A stretch of DNA of 43,809 nt. It comes from Deltaproteobacteria bacterium. Lineage in GTDB: Bacteria; Myxococcota_A; Polyangia; Polyangiales; JADJMO01. The stretch is taken from contig JACPFM010000040.1 of assembly GCA_016182965.1 (NCBI GenBank), forward strand, positions 1 through 43,809. The letters run 5' to 3'. The stretch's first letter is position 1, and the number at the start of each line of letters is the position of its first letter. Below, piece after piece: positions 26,460-34,653 of the stretch. The notes below the pieces were generated by a model. That model was not told where the DNA came from. It ran no database searches and was given only the letters and a program-made list of their open reading frames with translations. The position numbers were made by a program, and so were the translations under genes.

Positions 26460-27524
26460 ATGTCTGACTCCATTCGCTTCCGCCGTGCCGCTCTCGTCGT
26501 CGTCGCCGCTGCCCTGGCCTCCTGCGCCGCCGGAAGCGACGAGCCCACCGGCGTCGTGCCGGTCGTCGACGGCGGCGACGACACGCTCGCGCCCGACGGC
26601 GCCGTCGACGACGGCGGCTTCAACGCCGAGGCGACGCCGGGCGACGCGCCGCCCGAGGTCGTGGCCAAGGTGTGGGCGAACACCGACGACACGCTCTGGC
26701 AGATGGACCCGACGACCAAGGACGTCGTGAAGATCGGCGTCTTCGACGGCATCGACACCGACACCGAGGACATGACCGACATCGCCGTCGACGCCGAGGG
26801 GCGCATCTTCGGCGTCTCGGCCCTCGCCGGGACCGGGGGCGGCAACGTCTACGAGATCACCATCCCGGCGAGCGGCACCAACGTCGCCATCACCAAGAAG
26901 CGCAGCCTGCCGTCGGGCACGCGGTTCTACGCGCTGGCCTTCGCGCCCAAGGGCGTGCTCGGCGCCGACGAGGTGATGGTCGCCGGCGACGGCGCCGGCA
27001 CCCTGTGGATCGTGCCGACCGACGGCTCGGCCCCGCAGAAGATCGGCGACTTCGGCGTCGTCAAGTCGGGTGATCCCGGCGCGCCGTCCGGGAGCGTCTC
27101 CGGCTACAGCTGGCAGCTATCTGGCGACATCGCCTTCTTCTCCAACGCCGGCGCGCCGGTGGGCATCGCCACCGTGCGTCCGTGCACCTCGTCGAGCTGC
27201 AAGTCGGACGACGACGTGGTCATCGAAATCGACATGACCGCGCTCGCCACCAAGAACCCCACGGCGAACCTCAAGAAGCGCTTCATCGGCGCGGCGAGCG
27301 GCTACGGGCGGCTGTTCGGCATCGGCGCGTGGAACGATCAGGTGTTCGCGTTCCAGCGCGCGAGCGGCAGCACGAGCTCGCCGAATCCGGCGGCGCTCAT
27401 CTCGATTTCGCTCGCCACCGGCCAGGGGCTCAAGGTGCGCGACTTCAAGGAGATCACCGACGCCAACAACGGCTGGTCGGGCGCCGGCGTGACCACCTCG
27501 GCCAAGATCTCGCTGCCGAAGTGA
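26460..27524 (+). CDS. Predicted lipoprotein, probably beta-propeller
   Basis: A 354-residue precursor. The ATG at 26460 gives a lipoprotein signal ending AAALAS-C. An Asp/Gly/Ala-rich linker follows, then a repeated beta pattern in which each unit resembles a propeller blade (DTLWQMDPTTKDVVKIG, MTDIAVDAEGRIFGVS, GTLWIVPTDGSAPQKIG). A CTSSSCK pair may form a disulfide. Similar cell-surface lipoproteins are common in myxobacteria. No catalytic motif seen and no specific function can be given. Confidence 0.75.
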   Translation: MSDSIRFRRAALVVVAAALASCAAGSDEPTGVVPVVDGGDDTLAPDGAVDDGGFNAEATPGDAPPEVVAKVWANTDDTLWQMDPTTKDVVKIGVFDGIDTDTEDMTDIAVDAEGRIFGVSALAGTGGGNVYEITIPASGTNVAITKKRSLPSGTRFYALAFAPKGVLGADEVMVAGDGAGTLWIVPTDGSAPQKIGDFGVVKSGDPGAPSGSVSGYSWQLSGDIAFFSNAGAPVGIATVRPCTSSSCKSDDDVVIEIDMTALATKNPTANLKKRFIGAASGYGRLFGIGAWNDQVFAFQRASGSTSSPNPAALISISLATGQGLKVRDFKEITDANNGWSGAGVTTSAKISLPK

Positions 27525-27629
27525 CGACGATCCGCGGGATCGAGGTCGACTGAAGTCCGGGGCATCGATCCGAAGGGCAGCCGATCGATTGCTGCGCGCG
27601 GCGGCTCCGGCTAGCTCTCCCCGCGCCGA

Positions 27630-27701
27630 ATGAACGTCGCCGAGCGAACCGAAGCCGACCCCACGACCCGCCCGCCCGCGTTCGCCGGAGCGCGCGCGTG
27701 A
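27630..27701 (+). CDS. Possible 23-residue upstream ORF coupled to the ArsA-like gene
   Basis: An ATG-initiated frame of 23 codons (MNVAERTEADPTTRPPAFAG...) ends in a TGA that overlaps the GTG start of the ArsA-like gene (GTGA). This is the same overlap style used by clear operons in this window. It has no family resemblance and no clear ribosome site. It could be a leader peptide, the remnant of a lost upstream gene, or chance. Confidence 0.3.
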   Translation: MNVAERTEADPTTRPPAFAGARA

Positions 27702-28894
27702 CCGGCCCCGCCACGCGGCGCGCGAGCGCCAAGATCCCAGCCGACACGCGCGCGAAGCTCGCCAAGCTGATGCAGGACAAGCGCGTGCTGCTCTGCGTCG
27801 GCTCCGGCGGCGTCGGCAAGACCACGACCTCGGCCGCCCTCGCGCTGGCCGCCGCGCGCAGCGGCAAGCGGGTCATCTGCCTGACCATCGATCCGGCCCG
27901 CCGCCTCGCCAACAGCCTCGGGCTCGAGGAGATGACGCAGGAGGAGACGGTCGTGGCGCCGGAGGTCTTCCGCGCGGCCAACGTCGAGGTGCCCGGCTCG
28001 CTCACCGTGATGATGCTCGACACCAAGCGGACCTTCGACGACATCGTGAACAAGCACGCGTCGACCCCGCAGGCGCGCGACGCGATCCTGAACAACAAGA
28101 TCTACCAGTACGTCTCCACGTCGCTCGCCGGCACGCAGGAGTACATGGCGATGGAGAAGCTGCAGGCGCTGCGCGAGGCCGGCACCTACGATCTCATCGT
28201 CCTCGACACCCCGCCGACCGCCAACGCCCTCGACTTCCTCGACGCGCCCGAGCGCATGATCCAGGCGATCGACTCGCCGGCCATGCGCTGGTTCGTGCAG
28301 GCGTTCGCCGGCAAGGGCGGCGGCGGAAAGGTCGCCTTCAGCCTGCTCGGCAAGGGCTCGCAGCTCGTGCTCAAGGCGATGTCGAAGATCACCGGCGGCG
28401 CCTTCCTCGACCAGATGGCCGGCTTCATCTCGGCGATCAACGACCTGTTCGGCGGCTTCACCGAGCGCGCCAAGCGCGTGAGCGAGGCGCTGCGCGGGCC
28501 GGACGTCGCGTTCATCCTGGTCTCGAGCCCCGAGCCGATGGCCATCGACGAGATCAACTTCTTCGCCGACCGCCTTCGGCAGTTCGCGATGCCGCGCGAC
28601 GCGTTCGTGATCAACCGGGTACACCTCCCGCCCGAGGGCGACGGGCAGGGCATCCCCGAGGCGCTGGCGCTCGACGATCTCCCGCAGGAGCTGGCGGCGG
28701 CCGCCGCGCGAGCGCACGAGGAGGCGCGCGTGCTGTCGACCCGCGACGCCCGCACCATCGAGCGCCTGAAGCTCGACGAGGGCGATCGGCACGCGGTGGT
28801 CGCGCGCGTTCCGGCCTTCGAACGCGACGTCCACGACGTCGGCGCGCTGGCCCGCGTCGGGGAGGCCCTGGTCGGCCCGCCCCCGGCGGGATGA
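27698..28894 (+). CDS. ArsA/GET3-family ATPase
   Basis: A 398-residue P-loop ATPase. The deviant Walker A is CVGSGGVGKTT, followed by ICLTIDPARRLANSLG (the ArsA/GET3 DPA motif), YDLIVLDTPPT at switch II, and VLVSSPEP-type VSSPEPMAIDE near the C-terminus. It has one ATPase domain, unlike the two-domain E. coli ArsA. The Cys arsenite-binding triad of true arsenite pumps is not apparent. Soluble ArsA-like proteins often occur in pairs in myxobacteria; only one is complete here. It may chaperone membrane proteins or help localise a polar machine (inference). Confidence 0.87.
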   Translation: MTGPATRRASAKIPADTRAKLAKLMQDKRVLLCVGSGGVGKTTTSAALALAAARSGKRVICLTIDPARRLANSLGLEEMTQEETVVAPEVFRAANVEVPGSLTVMMLDTKRTFDDIVNKHASTPQARDAILNNKIYQYVSTSLAGTQEYMAMEKLQALREAGTYDLIVLDTPPTANALDFLDAPERMIQAIDSPAMRWFVQAFAGKGGGGKVAFSLLGKGSQLVLKAMSKITGGAFLDQMAGFISAINDLFGGFTERAKRVSEALRGPDVAFILVSSPEPMAIDEINFFADRLRQFAMPRDAFVINRVHLPPEGDGQGIPEALALDDLPQELAAAAARAHEEARVLSTRDARTIERLKLDEGDRHAVVARVPAFERDVHDVGALARVGEALVGPPPAG

Positions 28895-28925
28895 ACGCGA
28901 CGACGCGCTGATCTATCCTGATGGG

Positions 28926-31454
28926 ATGCGCCTCGCTTCCCTCCTCCGCTTCGCCTCCCCGCTCGTGCTGTTCCTCGTGCCCGCGTGCTCCGGCGCGACC
29001 GCCAGCGGCTTCGACGAGGTCAAGGACATCGGCCTCGGCGGCGCGTGCGGCGAGCGCATGACGTGCCGCGCCGGTCTCTCCTGCGTCGGCGACGTCTGCG
29101 CGGCCGCCGGCACCACCGCCGACGGCGCCCCGTGCACCATCGGCGCCGAGTGCGTGTCGGGCGTGTGCGGACCGCGGGTGGGCGCCGCCGGCGCGGCCTG
29201 CACCGCGTCGGCGGGCGGCGCCGAGGGCGCGAGCTGCGCGGGCGACGCGGACTGCGGCAAGGGGCTGCGCTGCGGGTTCGACGGCACCTCGTTCTTCCCG
29301 AAGTGCGTGAAGGAGGGGAGCAAGGACGTCTTGGGCGACTGCACGAAATCGAGCGAGTGCCTGCAGGGCCTCGTGTGCACGGGCAACCGCTGCGTGACCC
29401 CGGTGCTCCCCGAGGCTCCCGCGCACGGCACGCCTCCGTACATCCCGGGTCCGACCGCGTGGGCGGGTGCGACCTGCCCCGAGAACGTCAAGGGCGACAT
29501 CACCGCGCTCTTCCAGGTCCCCCGCACCGGCGACGCGCCGCACACGGACTTCTATCGGCTGCCGTTCCCCAACGACGCCGCGCGCAACAAGACCACGGGC
29601 AAGGTCTCCCTCGCCAACCACCCGCACGATCCCAACCCGCCGATGGGCTTCGACGCGCTGAAGCCGTACCTCGACGCGCTCGAGCCCGAGCCGTTCGGGG
29701 TGTTTCCGTCGGTGTTCTTCCGGTTCGACGGCGACTTCGACTTCGAGACGGTGCAGGTCGGCGGCGACGATCCGCAGACGCGCCTCGTCGATCTCACCGC
29801 CGGCGCCGATTTCGGCCGCCGCCTCGGGCTGAGCATCTTCCTCACCAACGGCCGCAACCGCTACATCTGCCAGAACTACGTGGTGGTGCACCCGGGCCGC
29901 GGCGGCCCGCTCACGCCCGGCCACACCTACGGCGTGCTCATGCGGAAGGGCCCGACGTCGTGTCCGACGCGCGACAAGACGACCGGCAAGTGCTCGGGCG
30001 GTTCGCTCGCGAAGCAGCACCCGGACTTCGCCTCGCTGCTCGCCACATCGAAGCCCGCCGACGTGGCGCTCGACGGCGCCTGGGAGAGCTACAAGCCGCT
30101 CCGCGACTGGCTGACCAAGGAGGGCAAGAAGGCCGACGACCTGCTGGTCGCGTCGGTGTTCACGGTCGGCGATCCCGGGCGCGTCGCCTCGCGCCTGCGC
30201 GCCTCGGTGCGCGCGGCAGCCGCCCCCAAGGCGGAGGGTTGGGTGAAGTGCGCCGAGGGCGTGAAGTCGCCTTGCCCGCAGGCCGACGCGGCGGACAAGC
30301 GCGCGTGCGGCACCGGCGACTCCGATTTCGACGAGTACCACGCGCTCGTCGACCTGCCGATCTTCCAGGGCGGCGCCGCGCCGTACCTGAAGGAGGGTGG
30401 GGCGATCGCGTCGACCGGCGGCCCGACCGAGGCGATCGCGCCGGTGCGCACCGAGAAGGTCTGCATGGCCGTCACCGTGCCCAAGGGCGCCGCGCCGGCG
30501 GGCGGATGGCCGATCGCGATCTACGCGCACGGCACCGGCGGCTCGTTCCGCAGCCACATCCTCGACGGCAGCGCGCGCATCCTCTCGAAGATCGATCTCG
30601 GGGGCGGCGCCACCGCGGGCTTCGCGGTGATCGGCATCGATCAGGTGCAGCACGGGCCGCGTCGCGGCGACTCGAAGATGTCGCCGAACGATCTGTTCTT
30701 CAACTTCGTGAACCCCGCGGCCGCGCGGTTCAACGCGCAGCAGGGCGCGGCCGATCAGCACGCGCTGGTGCGCCTCGCCGAGTCGCTCTCGATCGTCGAC
30801 GGCGCGACCACCATCAAGCTCGATCCGACCAACGTCGTGTACTGGGGCCACTCGCAGGGCGCGACCGAGGGCGCGATCTTCCTCGCCAGCGACACCTCGG
30901 TGAAGGGCGCGGTGCTCTCGGGGCAGGGCGCCACCCTGATGGACTCGCTGACGACGAAGACGTCACCGGTGAACATCAAGGACGCGATGTGGATCGCGCT
31001 GAGCGAGTCCGGTCCCAAGTCCGTCGACGCCAACCACCCGGTGCTCGGCCTGCTGCAGTGGTGGGCCGATCCCGCCGATCCGTTGAGCTACGCGCGCGCG
31101 ACGGTGGTGGTGCCGGGCGCGACGACGCCGACGCTCCTGCGCAACGTGTTCCAGCCGATGGGCAAGGGCGACACGTTCACGCCGCCGGCCGTTCAGGCGA
31201 ACTTCGCGATCGCCGCGGGTCTCGCGTTCGTCGGTCCGAACCTCATCGCCGATTTGTTCGCCGGCGAGCTCGCTTCCGCCCAGGGCAACGTCACGGCCGG
31301 CTCGATGAAGGCGACCGCCGCGTTCCGCCAGTACGCGCCGCCGTCGGGTCGCGACGGGCACTTCGTCGCGTTCGACGACACCCAGGCGAGGACGGATGTC
31401 GGCCGGTTCCTCCTGCGCTCGTCGCGCGGCGAGGCGCCGAAGCTGCCGGAGTGA
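28926..31454 (+). CDS. Large lipoprotein with Cys-rich N-terminus and alpha/beta-hydrolase domain
   Basis: An 842-residue precursor with a type II signal (LVLFLVPA-C). Residues ~38-165 contain about 20 Cys in short CxxxxxCxxGLxC repeats, like those that tether myxobacterial surface enzymes. The rest resembles large secreted lipases/esterases: a beta-rich region, WPIAIYAHGTGGSF (oxyanion-hole HG), and YWGHSQGATEG with the nucleophile elbow GHSQG. Near the C-terminus is GRDGHFVAFDD, which may supply the catalytic His. The acidic member of the triad is not assigned. It is probably an extracellular or outer-membrane hydrolase; the substrate is unknown. Confidence 0.8.
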   Translation: MRLASLLRFASPLVLFLVPACSGATASGFDEVKDIGLGGACGERMTCRAGLSCVGDVCAAAGTTADGAPCTIGAECVSGVCGPRVGAAGAACTASAGGAEGASCAGDADCGKGLRCGFDGTSFFPKCVKEGSKDVLGDCTKSSECLQGLVCTGNRCVTPVLPEAPAHGTPPYIPGPTAWAGATCPENVKGDITALFQVPRTGDAPHTDFYRLPFPNDAARNKTTGKVSLANHPHDPNPPMGFDALKPYLDALEPEPFGVFPSVFFRFDGDFDFETVQVGGDDPQTRLVDLTAGADFGRRLGLSIFLTNGRNRYICQNYVVVHPGRGGPLTPGHTYGVLMRKGPTSCPTRDKTTGKCSGGSLAKQHPDFASLLATSKPADVALDGAWESYKPLRDWLTKEGKKADDLLVASVFTVGDPGRVASRLRASVRAAAAPKAEGWVKCAEGVKSPCPQADAADKRACGTGDSDFDEYHALVDLPIFQGGAAPYLKEGGAIASTGGPTEAIAPVRTEKVCMAVTVPKGAAPAGGWPIAIYAHGTGGSFRSHILDGSARILSKIDLGGGATAGFAVIGIDQVQHGPRRGDSKMSPNDLFFNFVNPAAARFNAQQGAADQHALVRLAESLSIVDGATTIKLDPTNVVYWGHSQGATEGAIFLASDTSVKGAVLSGQGATLMDSLTTKTSPVNIKDAMWIALSESGPKSVDANHPVLGLLQWWADPADPLSYARATVVVPGATTPTLLRNVFQPMGKGDTFTPPAVQANFAIAAGLAFVGPNLIADLFAGELASAQGNVTAGSMKATAAFRQYAPPSGRDGHFVAFDDTQARTDVGRFLLRSSRGEAPKLPE

Positions 31455-31455
31455 C

Positions 31456-32160
31456 TCACTGATAGGGATCGTCGCTCTCGGGCTTCGGCGCCGCGGGCTT
31501 CGGTGCGGCGGGCTTCGGCGCGGGCGGCGGCGTCGCCGCGGCGGGCTTCGGCGCCGCCGTCGTCGTCGCGGTCGGCGCCGGAGCGGTCGCCGTCGGCGCC
31601 GCGGTCGCGGTCGGCGCCGCGGACGCGGTCGGCGCCGCGGCAGCCGACTCGATGGGCGCCGCGGCGGTGGAAGCCGCCGGCGTCGGGGTCACGGTGGTGG
31701 TCGGCGCCGCGCCGGCGGCCGAAGGCGCCGCGGACGGGGCGGCGATCGGGATCGCCGACGTCGCCGCCCAGCCGACCGGCGGGATCGCGCTCACCGCCGG
31801 CGCCGTCTGCGCGCCGGGCTTGTCGAGCGAGTTTCGGGTCAGCGCCCACGCCGCGAGCCCGAGGGCCACGACGAGCCCCGCGAAGATCGCCGCGCGCGGG
31901 ATCGCGCGCCGGTAGATCGGCGCCGTCTTCGCGACCGCGGAGACGCGCAGCTCGTCGTCGACCGGCGGCGGCGAGGCTTCGGAGGCGGCGCTCCCTTCGC
32001 GGCGCACGTTGGCCGGACCGACCCTCGGCTGCGCGGCGACCACGGCGCTCGAGCTCGCCGCGCGCGGCGCGCGCACGCCGGTGACGACCGCCTTCGGCGT
32101 CACGCCGCCCGCGATCACCCGCAGCCTCGCGTCGCCCCTCTTCCGCTTGCTCTTCGCCAT
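31456..32160 (-). CDS. Single-pass membrane protein with Ala/Pro-rich extracytoplasmic tail
   Basis: A 234-residue protein. A basic N-terminus (MAKSKRKRGDARLRV) and a ~90-residue cytoplasmic part precede one membrane helix (AIFAGLVVALGLAAWAL). A ~115-residue low-complexity tail of Ala, Pro and Thr follows, with many ATA/APT/PKPAA repeats, ending in PESDDPYQ. The ATG at 32160 is preferred over a longer frame. No enzymatic motif is seen. The tail could span peptidoglycan. The gene stops one base away from the convergent hydrolase gene. Confidence 0.65.
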   Translation of the reverse strand: MAKSKRKRGDARLRVIAGGVTPKAVVTGVRAPRAASSSAVVAAQPRVGPANVRREGSAASEASPPPVDDELRVSAVAKTAPIYRRAIPRAAIFAGLVVALGLAAWALTRNSLDKPGAQTAPAVSAIPPVGWAATSAIPIAAPSAAPSAAGAAPTTTVTPTPAASTAAAPIESAAAAPTASAAPTATAAPTATAPAPTATTTAAPKPAAATPPPAPKPAAPKPAAPKPESDDPYQ

Positions 32161-32176
32161 GTCGCGTGGGGGATTG

Positions 32177-32848
32177 TTACACGACGATCTGGCCGCGGTT
32201 GATCTTCTCGGCGCTCGAATGGGCATCGATCATGGCCCAAATCCAAGTGATGAGGCCGGTGAGGAAGCCGACGCCGACGAACATCAGCGGGAAGTTCACG
32301 AAGATCGAGACCAGCAGGAAGCCGAGGCCCTTGCCGATCTGTCCGTTGTAGATCTGCCCGGCACCCGGCAGGAAGAACGACAGCAGAGTCGCGACGCCGG
32401 CGTCTTTGCGGCGGACGTACGGGACCATGCCGTACGGCGCGCCTGCATAGGGCGCCGGGTTGATCTGGTTCTGGATGACGACCTGCACCGGCTGCGGGTA
32501 CGCGGGGTACTGCGGCTGCTGCGTCGGATACCCCCATTGTTGTGGGAGTTGTGGGAGTTGGGGGAGCTGGGGAGGCTGCGGCTGTTGATACGGCACGGGC
32601 GCGGGGTAGGCCGGTGCGTGCGCGAGGTGCGCGCCCGGCGCCGCGACCTGCGAGGGCGGCAGCGGCTGCGAGACCGGCGCGGAGAAGCCGCCGGGCATCG
32701 GTCGCATCGGTTGCTCGGTGGTGGCGGCCTTCGGGCTGCGCGCCGACGAGAGCGGCGCGACCTCGATCGAGCCGCACGCGGGACACGGCGTGGGCACGTT
32801 GCCCTGGACGGCGAACGTGCCGTGGCAGCGTCGACAGGTGAGTTGCAT
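32177..32848 (-). CDS. Zinc-ribbon TM2 domain membrane protein
   Basis: A 223-residue protein. It begins with a zinc ribbon (CRRC at residues 5-8 and CPACG around 22). A Pro/Gln/Tyr-rich stretch follows, including three LPQ repeats from a GTTGTGGGA-type DNA repeat. The C-terminal TM2 domain has two helices (ATLLSFFLPGAGQIYNGQIG, then GFLLVSIFVNFPLMFVG and ITWIWAMIDAH). The start ATG at 32848 overlaps the stop of the upstream gene (ATGA). TM2 proteins are of largely unknown function. Confidence 0.78.
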   Translation of the reverse strand: MQLTCRRCHGTFAVQGNVPTPCPACGSIEVAPLSSARSPKAATTEQPMRPMPGGFSAPVSQPLPPSQVAAPGAHLAHAPAYPAPVPYQQPQPPQLPQLPQLPQQWGYPTQQPQYPAYPQPVQVVIQNQINPAPYAGAPYGMVPYVRRKDAGVATLLSFFLPGAGQIYNGQIGKGLGFLLVSIFVNFPLMFVGVGFLTGLITWIWAMIDAHSSAEKINRGQIVV

Positions 32849-33684
32849 CAGCGGACCTCGGTGCCGTGCGTGACCAGGACGCGCCTTCGGGGCTCGAGAT
32901 CGGGCACCCGATAGACGAGCGAGCCCGCGTCGTCGGCCTCGACGGTGGCGTGACCGGAGGAGACCATCGCGTCGACCGCCGTCTGGCACTCGCGCAGCGG
33001 ACGCCCGGTGGACTGCGCCAGGGACACGACGCGCACCATGCCGCCGTTCTTGGAGGCGAGCTCGAGGATCGCCTGCTCGAGGTGATGGCTGGCGACGCCG
33101 CGACCCGCGCGGGCGCCGACCACGAACGCGAAGGCGGCGATCGCCGCGAGCGGCACCGCGCCGAGCATCACCGCGCCGACGCTCGCACCGAGCGCGATCG
33201 TCGAGAGCAGGAACAGCAGCACCAGCGTGGCGCCGCCGCCGATCGCGAACGAGAGCACGCGCGCCGGACCGCGCCGCGCGACCGCGTCCATCGCCCGCTG
33301 GCTCGCGTCGGAGCGGATCATGTCCATCACGCCGGGCTGCGCGGGCGCGAGGGGCGCGTGCTGCGGCGGCATGACCGGGTACATCGGCGCGGGCGCCACG
33401 ACGTTGGAGATCTGCACGCTCACGCCGCCCATCGGCGGAATCGGCGGCATGCCGGGGAGCGAGGGGACGGGACCGTAGGCCACGAGCACGGGCGCCGGCG
33501 GCTGCATGGGCTGCATCGGGTAGGGCGCCGGCGGATGAACGACCGGTCCCTGGTATGGGCCCTGCGCCTCGTGTCCGGGGGCCTGGTCCTGGGGCCACGC
33601 GTCGCCGCCGGCGGGCGGGAGCGCGTGCGGCGGTACGGGTTGGCGCTTCGTGGGATCGTCCAAGGTTCGCCTCCCGGGCACCAC
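32848..33684 (-). CDS. Pro-rich membrane protein with C-terminal winged-helix-like domain
   Basis: A 278-residue protein from the GTG at 33684 (a second GTG follows directly). Residues 1-120 are Pro/Met/Ala-rich and disordered. Two adjacent membrane helices follow at ~143-190 (TLVLLFLLSTIALGASVGAV, then IAAFAFVVGARAG). The last ~80 residues (LEQAILELASKNGGMVRVVSLAQ to VYRVPDLEP) have the helix-turn-helix and wing spacing of small winged-helix domains, presumably cytoplasmic. It overlaps the TM2 gene by 1 base. The combination is not one I can name. Confidence 0.65.
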   Translation of the reverse strand: MVPGRRTLDDPTKRQPVPPHALPPAGGDAWPQDQAPGHEAQGPYQGPVVHPPAPYPMQPMQPPAPVLVAYGPVPSLPGMPPIPPMGGVSVQISNVVAPAPMYPVMPPQHAPLAPAQPGVMDMIRSDASQRAMDAVARRGPARVLSFAIGGGATLVLLFLLSTIALGASVGAVMLGAVPLAAIAAFAFVVGARAGRGVASHHLEQAILELASKNGGMVRVVSLAQSTGRPLRECQTAVDAMVSSGHATVEADDAGSLVYRVPDLEPRRRVLVTHGTEVR

Positions 33685-33819
33685 GCACTGTAGGCACGCG
33701 TCGTCGCTCCGGCAAACGCGCCCCCCAAACCCGTACCTCCGGCGAGCGCGGCCGGGGCTCCGCCCGGTCGGAATCGCGTCGGTTCCAAGAGCGCCTCATG
33801 CGCGATAGGCTCGGTCGCG

Positions 33820-34440
33820 ATGAACCCTCCTGGCGGTAACCGTCCCCCTGGTCCTCCCGGCGCGTGGCCCGGCCACGGCGCTCCTCCCCAACAGGTGCCG
33901 TACGGTCAGCCGCCCTATGGTGGCCCGCCGCAAGGGGGCCCGCCGCAAGGAGGCCCACCGCAAGGTGGTCCGCCGCCCGGCGCGTATCCGCAGCAGCACG
34001 GCGGCCCGCCGCCCGGCGCGTACCCTGCGCCCGGTGGGTATCCGCAGCAGCCCGGCGCGTATCCGCCGCCGGGCGCGTACCCGCAGCAGCCCGGCGCGTA
34101 TCCGCAGCAGCCCGGCGCCTACCCGCAGCAGCCCGGCGCGTACCCGGGCGGCTTCCCGCAGCAGCCGCAGATGATCGTGGTGCAGAACCAGGTCAACCCC
34201 TACGGCCAGGCGATGGTGGGGCCCGACGCGCGCAAGAAGGACACCGCGCTGATCCTCGCCGCCGCCGGTCTGTTCCTCGGCATCTGCGGCATGCAGAAGT
34301 TCTATCTGCGGCAGCCGGGCATGGGCATCCTCTACTTCCTGACCGGCGGCTTGTGCGCGATCGGGCAGATCATCGACATCATCCAGCTCGCGACGATGTC
34401 GCAGCAGGAATTCGACATGCGCTACAACATGGGTCGCTGA
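33820..34440 (+). CDS. TM2 domain protein with Pro/Gly/Tyr/Gln repeats
   Basis: A 206-residue protein. Residues 1-125 are tandem repeats of GGPPQ and then of PQQPGAY, encoded by imperfect 15-bp and 21-bp DNA repeats (33917-33966 and 34040-34147). The C-terminal ~75 residues are a TM2 domain: DTALILAAAGLFLGICGMQKFYLRQPG, then ILYFLTGGLCAIGQIIDIIQL. It is divergent from the TM2/winged-helix pair and shares the QNQ(V/I)NP linker with that TM2 protein, so the two are probably paralogues. Confidence 0.78.
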   Translation: MNPPGGNRPPGPPGAWPGHGAPPQQVPYGQPPYGGPPQGGPPQGGPPQGGPPPGAYPQQHGGPPPGAYPAPGGYPQQPGAYPPPGAYPQQPGAYPQQPGAYPQQPGAYPGGFPQQPQMIVVQNQVNPYGQAMVGPDARKKDTALILAAAGLFLGICGMQKFYLRQPGMGILYFLTGGLCAIGQIIDIIQLATMSQQEFDMRYNMGR

Positions 34441-34451
34441 GGCGAGCCGTC

Positions 34452-34647
34452 CGTCTTCAGTCGTCAGTCTTCAGTTCGGCGCGTTCTCGGCTGACGACTG
34501 AGTCGTCAGTCGTCAGTCATCAGTCATCAGCCGAGACCGACGAGACGCGAGCGGGATCGAGGTCATCTGCGCGGACGGATGACGCGAGGGGAGCCCGAAG
34601 GGACCTCTCGCTCTGGTGCTGACGACTGACGACTGACGACTGATGAC
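34452..34647. repeat. Heptad-armed inverted repeat element, copy 2 (next to cheW)
   Basis: Heptads GTCGTCA/GTCATCA occur at 34452-34474 and 34502-34530. The inverse TGACGAC/TGATGAC array occurs at 34620-34647. A 17-bp hairpin with one mismatch is nested inside (34485-34501 with 34520-34536). The right arm, beginning GGTGCTGACGACTGACGAC, matches the equivalent end of the glnB-glnA copy and stops 6 bases before the cheW stop codon. The interior (about 80 bases) differs from copy 1. Confidence 0.8.
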
Positions 34648-34653
34648 TCGGTC

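Noticed and set aside
33917..34147. Regularly repeated DNA as a possible CRISPR or minisatellite
   Set aside because: The repeats are in frame, encode Pro/Gly/Gln/Tyr units of a TM2 protein and have no unique spacers.
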